A stretch of DNA of 64,000 nucleotides from Allium sativum. Lineage: Eukaryota > Streptophyta > Magnoliopsida > Asparagales > Amaryllidaceae. Under the pieces are notes generated by a model, which saw only the letters and a list, made by a program, of their open reading frames with translations, searched no databases and had not been told where the DNA came from. The stretch lies in the NCBI GenBank assembly GCA_030737875.1, contig CM060912.1, forward strand, positions 881,973,199 to 882,037,198. The letters are read 5' to 3'. Of the stretch, positions 33,954 through 45,119 are shown one piece after another; position 1 is the stretch's first letter, and each line of letters starts with the position of its first letter. The translations under genes were made by a program, and so were the position numbers.

Positions 33954-33992
33954 ACTCGTTAGAGATATGATCAGTAGTATCCTAGAACGAGT
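33954..33992 (+). promoter_or_regulatory. Post-PBS hairpin 2 of A, loop CAGTAGT
   Basis: Outer stem ACTCGTT/AACGAGT around an inner GAT-CAGTAGT-ATC. In B (47823-47861) the outer arm is ACTTGTT, keeping pairing through a T-G wobble, and the inner stem is AGGAT/ATCCT as in C (59401-59439, minus). Confidence 0.7.
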
Positions 33993-34511
33993 GTGAAGAG
34001 TATATTTTCCAAATGAAAACAATTTTGTTTTGAAAATTTAAATCGTTTTAAACGTATTTGATTATTTATTTATTTTGAATATGGACAATCCACTATATAA
34101 AGGTTTTGCATATACGCGTCATGAACGTATATTCGAAGTTTTAATATATTAAATAGATATAGAACCGCACTCTAGTAGCCCGACAATGTTCTGATGGTGG
34201 TTCGAAACATCATCAATATTTATTTTCGTGTTTCGAAGGTGTGATTTTCTATATATTTCCATCAGACTGGTGTGAGAACCAAAACTTATATAGCTAGAAC
34301 ACATTGTTGTGAATTGGCATCAAAAACAAGATTTTCAGTATATATATCAAAATTATGAATTTGAAACTCTAATTCACTAATTGATTGATGTTTGTGTTGT
34401 TTGTTTAATTGTTTGATAATTTTGAACCATTATGCCTAATTGAACCTAATATTGATTTGTATTGAAAATTGGTCGCATTTGCTTGCATATACATATACTT
34501 ACATTGAACAG

Positions 34512-34565
34512 GTCATAGCAAGGAGGCTAAAGCCGAAGAATAAAATTTGTTTGCCCGACAAATAG
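34512..34565 (+). other. Mini-exon-like segment of A internal region
   Basis: 54 nt preceded by TTGAACAG and followed by GTACATG, ending in GCCCGACAAATAG. Equivalents are B 48362-48413 (52 nt), C 58830-58882 (53 nt, minus) and D 4889-4930. Lengths differ by non-multiples of three, so a conserved protein frame is unlikely. A spliced non-coding exon is possible. Confidence 0.45.
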
Positions 34566-34630
34566 GTACATGTTTACTACATAATTTACTGTATTGTTTG
34601 GGTGATGATGATTTTATGAGCCTATTGGCT

Positions 34631-34642
34631 AGCCGCTTGGCT
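34631..34642 (+). promoter_or_regulatory. Conserved AGCCGCTTGGCT motif in A
   Basis: Preceded by TTGGCT, so GGCTAGCC forms an overlapping 8-bp palindrome here. The 12-mer itself is invariant in A, B, C and D. Followed by a TTTTTCTTTTTCTTTTT tract in A, B and C. Confidence 0.6.
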
Positions 34643-34753
34643 TTTTCTTTTTCTTTTTGAGATTAAAAGGACCGGGGAAGCTATTTGAAATTCCCCGATG
34701 CTCCCGGTGCAGGGGAGGTTATGGAGAAATTTTTCAAAAATTTAGGGTGTTAG

Positions 34754-34773
34754 CCAAATTTTTGAAAATTTGG
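34754..34773 (+). repeat. Inverted repeat CCAAATTTT/AAAATTTGG in A
   Basis: A 9-bp stem with a 2-nt centre, preceded by AAATTTAGGGTGTTAG, which recurs in B and C and less exactly in D, about 120 nt before the PPT. Confidence 0.55.
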
Positions 34774-34878
34774 AAATTCTCAGAAACTGAAAAGTTGGAG
34801 AATGGAAGACAGATCGAACGTAGAGTTGATTAATCAAACCACTTTCGACTTTGTTCCTTTTTGGGGACGAAAAGTTTT

Positions 34879-34891
34879 AAGTGGGAGAGAT
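34879..34891 (+). promoter_or_regulatory. Polypurine tract of A
   Basis: AAGTGGGAGAGAT directly before the LTR start at 34892, after GGGGACGAAAAG. Confidence 0.85.
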
Positions 34892-37800
34892 TGTAATAAC
34901 CCGGAAATTCTGAGCCAGTTTAAAATTTTTATTTTGGCAATTTTAGTGAATTTTGAATATTTAAAATGAGTTATTTTAAATAATATCGACGAGAAATTTA
35001 TTTTTGAATATTAATAGAACATATATATTATACGCGTCGTCGTTTGAATATAAATATTTATATATAATTATAAATAGGAATTGAAAATGGCGCGGTAGTT
35101 CGATAATTCGATTTCAAACTTCAATTGAATGTACCGGGTGCAAACCAATCCGGATTTTAGTGAAACCAAAAACATTAGGATCTATTTGATAATATCTTTC
35201 CAACGAATACGAGAAATCAAAATTTCATAACGGGAATCAAAAGTTATGTCCAGTTGGGAATTCTGAATAGTCGCTATGGAATTCAGGCCCTTAAAAATAG
35301 ACATTTTGCAAACGACCTCGGATTTCGACGAAACCACTTTTGTTGGGTCCGTGATGTAAAATTATTGCTAGGTTTCAAATTTCATAATTTTTCGAATCAA
35401 TATGTGAGCGTGGCAAAGGAAAACGCGTCTGACGAGTTTCAGTTGATTTTAATCGACTGGAAAATGGCCATTTTTCCAACGGTCTCAGAATTTGACGAAA
35501 TTAGTTTTGTTAGGACCGTATCGTCAATACAAAGCTGGAAAATATTTTTATGGAATTTTTAGAGATAGTGTGTGACCCCGGTAATTTGAAATGTACGTTT
35601 AAAATTCAATATAGTGATTTAAATGTTAATTCAACGAAAACTGATTCAAATGATCGAATCAACATACGAAACATGTCCCATTGTGTTCGGAATGGGGGTG
35701 AAACGCTATAGACGACAGGAGGTGGGCCTCGTTTCGAGGTCGTATGTAAAAGTCAACTTTTTGCAGTTAAAATAAAATAAATTAAAAAAAATAAACCTCT
35801 CCCTTTATCTTTCTGCCCCCCCACCCCCCGATTCATTTCAGAAAAGAAAAAGAAAAAAAAGGGAAGAGAGCGACAGGGGAGGAGCCGCCGCCCCTCCCCG
35901 ATGAACCGCCGCCGCCCCAGGTGGGGCGCCACCTCTGCCGCCGCCTCCCTCTCCTCTTCTTCCTCCTCTTCCTTTCTTCTCTCTCCACCTCCTCCCTGTA
36001 GCCGCCCCCTCCTCTTCTCCTTTTTCCTTCTGAAACCCACCGCACCTCCCTCCCTCCTGAAACCCTAGCCGACAACCCACCGCACGTCTTCCACCCCGCT
36101 GGCCCCGCCGACAACCCCGACAGCCCTCCACCGAACGCAAAGACCCCTCCTCTCCGTTTGAAAACGATGTAAGTTTTAAATTCAAGTTTTATTTATTTTT
36201 CTTAATTTAAAAACTGAATTTTATTCGATAGGAAAATTTAAAAACTGAATTTTATTCGATAGGAAAATTAAAGATAGAATTTTTATTCGATAGGAAAGTT
36301 AAAGATATGATTTTTATATGATAAGGAAGTTAAAAATATAATTTTTATCATATGTAAAGGTTGAAAATATAACTTTCATATTATATAGATAATAAAAATA
36401 TAATCTTTTATATTGTAGAAGAGGAAAAATGTGCTTTTTATAAAGTAGCAATATAAAAATATATAATCTTTATATGGTTATGATAATAAAAATTCAATAT
36501 TTAAATTAGAAAAGGCGAGATTTTTAAATTAGAAAAGGCGAGATTTTTAAATTAGAAAAGGCGAAAACTTTATTTTTATAAAGGCGAAAACTTTATTTTT
36601 ATAAAGGCGAAAACTTTATTTTTATAAAGGCGAAAACTTTATTTTTTTTATAAAGGCGAAAACTTTATTTATGAAAGGGCGAAATCTTTATATAGGGAAT
36701 AGCGTTATAAAAATAGAATTTTTATCTATATATTAGCGGTATGGAAATGCGATTTTTATCCATATGGATTTGAAGTAAAAATTCGATTTTTATATATTGA
36801 ATAGCATAGTAAAAATATGATTTTTATATATTAGACATCGTAGTAAAAATTCGATTTTTAAATATATGAAGTGATTATAAAAATATGACTTTTAAATTGA
36901 AAATGAATGAATAAAAATGTGATTTTTATTTTAAAGACATCAAAATATAAAAATGTGTGATTTTTATATATGTAGTGACTACGGGCAACGAAGATGATAA
37001 AAGGCGAGAATGAAGAAGATTTCTATAAAAGAAGAGTCAAGATGATTGGATAGCTTTCGGTGAGAACTTCTCACTCTTCAACTTATTTTTCTAGTTATAT
37101 ATATATACTAGGATGCAGACGGTGCTTAGTAGCACCCGACACAATCGTCCACAGACCATGGACTTGTTTGATTGGTTGTGTAGTTGGTTAGATTATTTGG
37201 TTTGAATTGAATTGTTTGGTGAATTGAAATTGATTTGATTGATGTGTGAATGGCGTGGGCCTTCACTAGACCGGGGATAAGGCTAGGCCTTGTCCCGTTT
37301 CTAGTATCGTGCCGTTATGCCGCCGAAATTTTCTAAAATATGTTAGAAAAATGGAAATATCATTTTTATTGAGTAAATGAACTGAATAGAAATTCATGTG
37401 TTGAAATAAAATATTTTATCGTTAAAAATATAATTTTTAACGTGGAAGTGAATAAAATAAAATATTCATTTACAAACCAGACGGTTTGTTTATGTACACC
37501 TATTTGAAGGACATTGATTGGGACGATAAATTTTACACATCGCCCAACTGCACAAATAAAACCTGTGTTTGATTGTTTGAAACCCCACAAGGGTGTTGGG
37601 ATGAAATTTGAAGTTCACTCATCCTGATTGATTAAATATGTCGATCGATAGATTGACAAGCTGTTATAAACGTCAGATATCTATATTTGATGCTTATACA
37701 GTGTAGTGCACTTTGGTTGATGGTTGATTATTTTTCAATGCTATTATATACGTGGGATGTCTGAAAATCCATATAATTAACATTATATGGTGATTGATTG

Positions 37801-40800
37801 GGCCTCATTCCAATCGGGAAAATAATGAATATTATAAAAGAAAATTCATGTGTTGAATATAAAAATAGTCATGTGTTGACGATGATTATGGGTTGAAACT
37901 ATTCATGTGTTGAGTGAAATATTTTAAATAATAAAAATTACATCTTTACCATATTTACGATTAGAATCTACTTTACGGTGGAGTCTAATTAAAATCAAAC
38001 GATAGATAACATAGTTTTATAAAATATTTTACATAACAAAAATAGTGATGTGTTGACAGTACTCATGTGTTGAGATTAGTCGTGTGTTGAAAGAAATATA
38101 GATTCATGTGTTGAATGGGATAAATATTCATTTGTTGGATAGAATAAAGAAGTTTCGAAAAATATAAAGCCGTGTTGATTAGAGATGCGTTATTTTGACG
38201 CGAACGATATTTATATCGATTTCATTCGTTATATAATGAATATTGAAAAGTGATTTCAAAATTAAATATTTTGAAATGAAATTCAAATTGAATTAGATTA
38301 AAATTCGAATTGAATAGGAAGCGAATTTCAATTCGAATAAAATAGAAATGAATTCAAATTGAATTAAATTGAAATTGAAATTTAAAACGAACTGAAATTG
38401 AATTGAAATCAATTTGAAACGAATTCGAATTGAATCAAATAGAAGGTAAATTCGAATTGAATTGAATTGAAACGAATTTGAATTTGAATTGAATTGAAAT
38501 GAACTCGAATTGAATTGAAATCAAATCGATTTGAAATTGAAGATGAAGTTGAAATTGTTTTGAAATGAATGTAGAACTATTTATAAAATTCGTTTTAAAA
38601 GGAAATCGACGAAATATATATAATATATATATATATATTATATATATATATAATGGCCTGAATAGAATGCGCCGCGCCGCAGCAGTTCGTGAATTTCAAC
38701 CATTGACTTCGAATTGACATTGCGGGAGATTCGACCGTTGGATTCTCCTAAAACCGAAACCGTTGGGTTCGTATCGAAAAGAGCTTTCCAAGGAATATTA
38801 GAAATTTGAAATCTAACGGTTGGATTTGGAATTATGTCCAAATCAAATTCGAAAAAGGTCGTTGTAAGTGCAGTTCGATGGCCGTTGTTGGAAATCGACT
38901 GTACGGGCCTTGATAAAATTATTAAAAATATTAATAATTTGTGTAAAATCATAATATGTGAATTGGAAAGAACTGGGGTGAAAAACTCCACATTTGAAAA
39001 GACAAAAATAGATTTTTGTCGAAATGAACTAGTTTTGAACTAGAATTAAAATCAATTTATTTGTGAAATAAATAAATTGAATATGAAAGTGATTTTAAAA
39101 ATAATCAATATTCCCAATACGTGGATTGGACTGGAGTTGAATCGAAATTATCTTCGGGATATTTCGATGTTGGATTTCGTGACTATACAGATACTGTTAT
39201 GGGAATTTGAAAGATATATTTTATATAGTTATTTCCAATACGATATATGTTGGTTTCAGAATTTGATATTGAATATAAGACGATATATTTTCTATTCAGA
39301 GCCTTGTATTTAATATCAAATGTGATTTGGGTTTGTCGTGAATCGTGTTTTAGAAGACATTGGTTCTTTAACCCAGTTAAAGACATAATATTGATTTTTG
39401 AGAAGATTAAAACTAAATGGAGTTTTAATGAATCTTTAATTAGATTAGAAAGTGAATTGATAATTTAAATTATCAAATCTGAAAAGTGATCGAGAGTGGA
39501 GTATCACCAGTTTTGCTCCAAAGCGATAGTTAAATCTTTAATTAGATTTGAACGTGAAATGGTAATTAATTTTACCGATAACACCGTGGTGTTAGATATG
39601 GAGTATCACCAGTTTTGCTCCATGGGATATATAGGTTGGGATTGGGAAATAAAACAAATAATTACTTCGGTGTGGTTCGCTAATCTCGACTAGTTAGAAA
39701 TGATATCCAAGGGAAGATCAAAGAATAAATTTAGAAGAATTTATCTTGGATAAAATTAATGGGAACCTTTCCCCAAGAATGTGATTTTGTGAATAAAAGA
39801 ATATTCTGAATTGGAATGAGGCGTTCATTGTGTTTGTGTAACATTTGTTTATTATATATACGTGGGTTATTCAGAAAGGCCGGGTTATACCCATTCTGAA
39901 TAACCGATTCGACGAGATGTCGAAGATGAAGATGGTGGTTGAAGACCGGAAGTCTTCACATCGTTTGGGTGATTACTGATGATCTTGATTGGGCTGTACA
40001 CCCAAGATGAGGGAAACAGTTGGTGATCGTCCAGACGTACTTGGAGATCGATGGATATGCGGGGAAAGTGCCTCCGGTTTCGTTCAGGCCCAGAATGAAC
40101 TTGTAAATGGATTATGTATCTGACATTGGATTTTATTCTGTGTTGATTGATCTCTATTAAATATACATCTGTTTGGCGGCGGAGAATTTATTCTCTTGCT
40201 TAACGCCCTTCTCTGAGACGTACGAGCTCAGAGGTTGTATATCGATGGACATCAGTCGCATGGAGTGAATTGCCAGTGTGGCACGCATAAGTGGCAATTG
40301 ATCAGGGCTTCTGTTGAAAAGCAAAGTCTTGTGGTTGATGATCAAAGCACGGCCTGTGTGGCATAGCTTTGTGTATAACGTGAATTCGCGAGCCTCACAC
40401 CTCGGTATGAGTCAAAAACGGGATACGGACCCAAGGAGTGCACGACGTTTCTTTCTAGCTAGGGTGGTGTCAGTGACCTACCAGCCCTGACATTTATATA
40501 CTTTTCACCTGTGTGGTTGTTGGATACGAGGCGCCTCGGATATAGGTCTGTAAGGACCGGGAAACGTGTGTTCAGGAATTGCCAATCCTCAAAAGTAAGA
40601 GAGGACCGGCCTTGGAGGATCAAGGGATTGCTGTGTGCGGTCCCGAGGCATTTGCTAGAGTGTCTCGAACGCGGAGAGGAGCTTGCCCCTTGCCTCGGCT
40701 CATGACGGAAATCCAATTCCCAATACGTGATATTGCGGTTTTAATTGTAGAACTAGTAGGGCGACATGATATATGGTACCCATGCCGTCTATGATTTATA

Positions 40801-41465
40801 TTTATGATTGAAATTGTTTTGACACTATACACCTATTATAGTATCAAGTGATTTGTTTTAAACGTACCAAGCATGTTTGGCTATTATAAGGGAAAACCCT
40901 ATCCTCCGGCTTGCGTTGCATTGTGTGATGGGGCCTGGGTCTTATAATAGCTTCATTTTTCCAAAAAGCATTGCGTTGTTTTGTTATATGCACTAGTATT
41001 CTTGGGAGGAAACCCGTTCCGTGTTATACGGCGTGGTCCCTTGAATTACTATCTTTAAAGTAAAGTTTTAAATAACTGTTTTAGTTCTCACACCAGTCAC
41101 ATGATTGACCTGAAGTTTATTGTTTTAACCTAAACTCTGGGTGCCCCTATTTTCCACACGGGCAGCTAGTAGTTTTGGTTTTGCAGATTTATATTCACAG
41201 GTTCCTGATTAACAGCTGGAACAATGCTCGGAAAGCTCTGTATCCGTGTATCACTTTCAGTTGTATTTTGTATATTTTTCCGCTGCTGTGTAATTTATTG
41301 TAATCTTTGATATTTATCGAATGTAATTTATTCATTTATACTCTGTATATTCTTGTATCTGATGGAATTGTTGTAATAACAAAATGTTCTTCCGTATGCG
41401 TTCTATTTTGTCTTGTCCTCAATTCTATCCATGCTTTCCTTCACGGGGAAGTTCGGGTCGTCTCA
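34892..41465 (+). mobile_element. Element A, 3' LTR (6574 bp)
   Basis: An uninterrupted copy of the A LTR, TGTAATAACC to CGGGTCGTCTCA, followed by TSD CACGT (41466-41470). Sub-features: palindrome 35677-35696; GC-rich leader about 35815-36168 with a donor-like GTAAGT at 36169; hairpin array about 36290-36985; donor hairpin 37060-37074; twin hairpins 37121-37163; CATGTGTTGA array about 37390-38130; distal stem 40880-40951. The leader has a 21-bp insertion relative to the 5' LTR. Near 40952 it shows the F site without F. Confidence 0.93.
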
Positions 41466-41470
41466 CACGT
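41466..41470. repeat. Target-site duplication of A, right copy
   Basis: CACGT, matching 19927-19931. Confidence 0.9.
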
Positions 41471-41569
41471 GTATGCATATACATGTGTGCATTGCCTCAC
41501 CAGTCCAGTGTGCAACTGAGGAGTAGCCACGTGGACCATCTTGACTCAGTGAAACACAATAATCAATGT
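41471..41569 (+). mobile_element. Sirevirus-like LTR, continuation between A and B
   Basis: 99 bp of the copia LTR interrupted at 19931. The last five bases AATGT (41565-41569) are the presumed left TSD of B. The rest lies beyond the window. Confidence 0.5.
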
Positions 41570-42460
41570 TGTAACAACCCGGAAAATCAGAACCAAATTA
41601 AAAAATTTATTTTGGCCATTTTAATGAATTTTGAATATTTGAAATTAATTATTTTAAATAATAACGACAAAAAATTTATTTTCGAAAAGGTAAAATGAAA
41701 AAAAAAATTAATTATATAACGAGCCTGAAATGGCGTAGTAGTTTGAAAATTCGATTTCTAATTTCAAATGAATATACAAAATTCATTATAAGTCGGAATT
41801 GGATGAAACAAGAAATATTAGAATCTGTTTGATGATATCTTTCTAACGAATGTAACAAACTAAGATTTCACTTTATAGAGTGTAAGATATGTCCAGATTA
41901 AAATTCAGAAAAGTCGTTGTGGAATTTATTTATATTTTAAATATATATAAGCCCTTAAAAATAGCCATTTTGCATACGACCTCTGTTTTCGACGAAACCA
42001 CTTTTGTTGGATTCAGGATGTCAAGTTATTGCTTGATTTCAATTTTCATAATTTTCTGAATTAATATGTGAGCATAGCGAAGATAAACATGTTTTGACAG
42101 TTTCAGTCAATTTGAATCGACCAGAAAATGGCCATTTTTCAAATGGTCTTCAAATTTGACGAAATTAGATTTGTTAGGACCGTACCTTCAATACGAAGCT
42201 AGAAATAAATTTTTGGGAATATTCAGAGTCATTATGTAGCCCCGGTAAACTAAAATGTATGTTCAAATTAAATAAATAAGGATTTATATTGTAATTTTAA
42301 AGAAAAACTAATCGTAACCGCCGAATAGGGTTACGAAACATATCCCGTTGTGTTCGGAATGGGTTTTTTAGCTAGGGCAACAGTCGGTGGGTCTCGTTTT
42401 GAGTTTGTATACAAAGTCAACTTTATATGGAAAAATAATAATAATATAATATAACTATTA

Positions 42461-42467
42461 TATATAA
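42461..42467 (+). promoter_or_regulatory. Candidate TATA box of B (5' LTR)
   Basis: TATATAA followed by a C/T-rich start region, directly upstream of the leader. It is not kept in the 3' LTR, where the site is degraded to ATTATTATAA. Confidence 0.45.
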
Positions 42468-42469
42468 CT

Positions 42470-42829
42470 CCCCCTCCCCTTTGTTATTCTCTCTCCCCGT
42501 CGTGTATTTCAAATTGAAAAAAAACCCAAATATCCCGCATCGCTCAGCTCCACGCGTCGCCCTAGGCGGACCTCCAACAATGCACCACCTCACGCCGGCC
42601 TCCTCTTGTTGCGCAGCCCCTCCTCCTTCTTCCCTTGCTTCTCTCTCCTCTCGAATGGAAGCCCTCACCCAAAATCCGCAAAACCCTAGCCGCGCCACCC
42701 CCTTTCATGCCACCACCGGCTAGTGTAGCCACCACAGACGCCTCCCCCACCACATATTGCTGCAGCGTTGGTCATCCCCCATCCCCATTTTGACCAGCAA
42801 GCTCTCCGGTGACCAAAGCCCAAAAATTT
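42470..42829 (+). other. GC-rich leader of B ending at a donor-like GTGAGT (copy 49612-49973)
   Basis: C-rich sequence with an AAAACCCTAG telo-box. It ends in AAATTT followed by GTGAGT (42830; 49974 in the 3' LTR) and then an AT-rich hairpin region. An 80-codon frame from 42481 becomes a different frame in the 3' LTR (49627-49968), so it is not a conserved protein. The sequence is unrelated to A's leader. Confidence 0.5.
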
Positions 42830-43303
42830 GTGAGTTTTTCCCTTTTATCTTTCAGATTTCATTTATAATGATAAAGATTATATTTTTAATGATAAAAAAT
42901 ATATTTTTAATGATAAAGATTATATTTTTAATGCATATAACACTATTATTTTTATAATACAAAAAGATTAGATTTTTGAAAAGAAAAAGGTTTGATTTTT
43001 ATGTTTGTAAAAATTATATTTTTAGCTTCATAAAGAAATGAGATTTTTAGTTTCATAAAGATATGATTTTTAAACCATAAAGACATGACTTCTAAACCTA
43101 AAGATTTGATTTTTAGAAGTGAAAAGATCATATTTCTAGTAGGGAAAAGATTTGATCTTTATAGAAGAAAGGATTAGATTTTTAAAGTAAAAAATATGAT
43201 CTTTGGTTATGTACAAAATTCGGTCTTTATATGAGAAGTAGAGAGATAAAAAATACATTTTTTATAGCGTTGAAATAAAAAGGCGATTTTTACTATGAAC
43301 AGC

Positions 43304-43384
43304 GAGAAAGGATCCCATTGGAATTTTGGGCAAATCCAAGCCATTCAGGAATTCAGAAACGAAATGGCGGAGTGGAACCCAAAA
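43304..43384 (+). other. Exon-like segment in B LTR
   Basis: Between ATGAACAG and the GTGAGAAC donor hairpin. The 3' LTR copy (about 50447-50527) has a perfect CAAAG|GTGAGA donor. One frame stays open in both copies, reading ..KDPIGILGKSKPF.. and ..KDHIGISGKSKPF... No recognised domain. This may be chance. Confidence 0.35.
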
Positions 43385-45119
43385 GTGAGAACTCCTCATC
43401 ATATTTTCTTGTACAGTTATTTTTTTTATAACTGCATATATGAACTGTTCCCCGTCGTCCACAGACCATGGACGACTTGTTTAATTGTTTAGTCTAGTTG
43501 GTTAGATTGTTTAGTTAGATTTGGATGTTTAGGTGAAATGAATTGATTAGAACTGTTGTGTGTGTATGGCGCGAGCCAAAATCAGGAGAGGAGTAATACT
43601 AGACATTACCCGATTTTGATATCGCGCCGTTATGCCGCCAAATTTTTCTAAAATATGTTAGAACAATAAAAATATCATTTTTATTGTGTAAATGAACCAA
43701 AAAAATATTTTATCTTTAAAAATATAATTTTTAACGGGTATATGAATAAAATAATTATTCATTTGCAAATCAGACGATTTGTTTATGTACACACATTTGA
43801 CTGATATTGATTGAGACGATAAATTTTACATATCGCTCAACTGCACAAATAAAATTCATTATTTGTTGTTTGAAACCCCACATAGGTATTGGGATGATAT
43901 ATGACATACGCTAGTCCCAATAATTAGTTGTATGTCGATCGATTGATTGACAGGCCGTTGTAAGCGTTAAATATTTATATTTGATGTTTATGCAGTGTAG
44001 AATGCACTCTGGATGATGGTTGACTGTGTTTGATTGTTGTTGTATACATGTGTATATGAAATCCAAATAAATAAAATTATATGGTAATTGTCTGTGTCTG
44101 ATTCCAACTCAGAAAGAATGTATATTTTAAAATAACGAATATTTTAAAATAATATTCAGTAAAGGATCAAAATATGAGTTTGATGTCCGATTTGGAATGG
44201 ACACGGATATATTTAAATATATATAGCCGTGTTGATTAGGTATGCTCCAGTTCGATGCGAACAATATTTATATCGATTTTATTCATTTTTATAATGAATA
44301 TCGAAAAGGAATTGATTTCAAAATATAATGTTTTGAAAATACTATCATTTATATATCGATGATATGGAATATTCAATTTTAATTTGAAATTGAACATGAA
44401 GTTGAAACCGTTTTTAAAATGAATTTAAAACGATTTATAAAATACGTTTTAAATGGGAATCGACGAAATATATATTTTATATATATAATATAATGGCCTG
44501 AATAGAACATGCCTCGCTGCGGCAGTTCGCGAATTTCGATCATTGACTTTGAATGGAGATTACAGGAGATCCGACCATCGGATTCTCCTAAAACCAAAGC
44601 TGTTGGGTTCGTATTCAAAAGAGCTTTCCAACGGATATTAGAGATTTGAAATCTAATGGTTGGATTTGGGATTATATCCAAATTAAATTTGGAAAAGGTC
44701 ATTGTAAGTGCAGTTCGATGGCCGTTTATGGAAATCAACTGTACGTGACTTGATAAAATGATTAAAAATATAAATAAGTAGTTTAATCATAAGAAATGAT
44801 ATGGAAAGAATTAGGATGAAAAATTCCATATTTGAAAAGATAAAAATGGATTTTTTTCAAAATGAACTAGTTTCAAACTAGAATTATAATCCAAAATTTT
44901 TAAATAAATAAATTTGGTTTGAAATGGTTTTAAAAATAACTGGAATTTCCAATATATGAATTAGAATGGATTGGAATTGAAATTATCTTAGGAATATTTC
45001 GATATTGGATTATGTGATTATACGAATATTATGGAGGAATTTGGAAGATATATATATCGTTATTCTAATACGGTATTTGTTGATTCCAAAAATTGATATT
45101 GAATAAAAGCCGTTATATT

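Larger units (their letters stand above)
33851..34891 (+). mobile_element. Element A internal region, 1.04 kb, non-coding
   Basis: Bounded by the PBS (33854-33865) and the PPT (34879-34891). No retrotransposon protein motif occurs in any frame, and stops are frequent. It is alignable with B (47720-48708) and C (58503-59541) over its length and shares short motifs with D. All functions needed for copying would have to come in trans. Confidence 0.9.

Noticed and set aside
42481..42723. Leader peptide gene in B (and GC-rich frames at 49627-49968, 20823-21193, 35753-36185, 57209-57578)
   Set aside because: GC-rich composition keeps several frames open on both strands. Sister LTRs and related families do not keep any frame.
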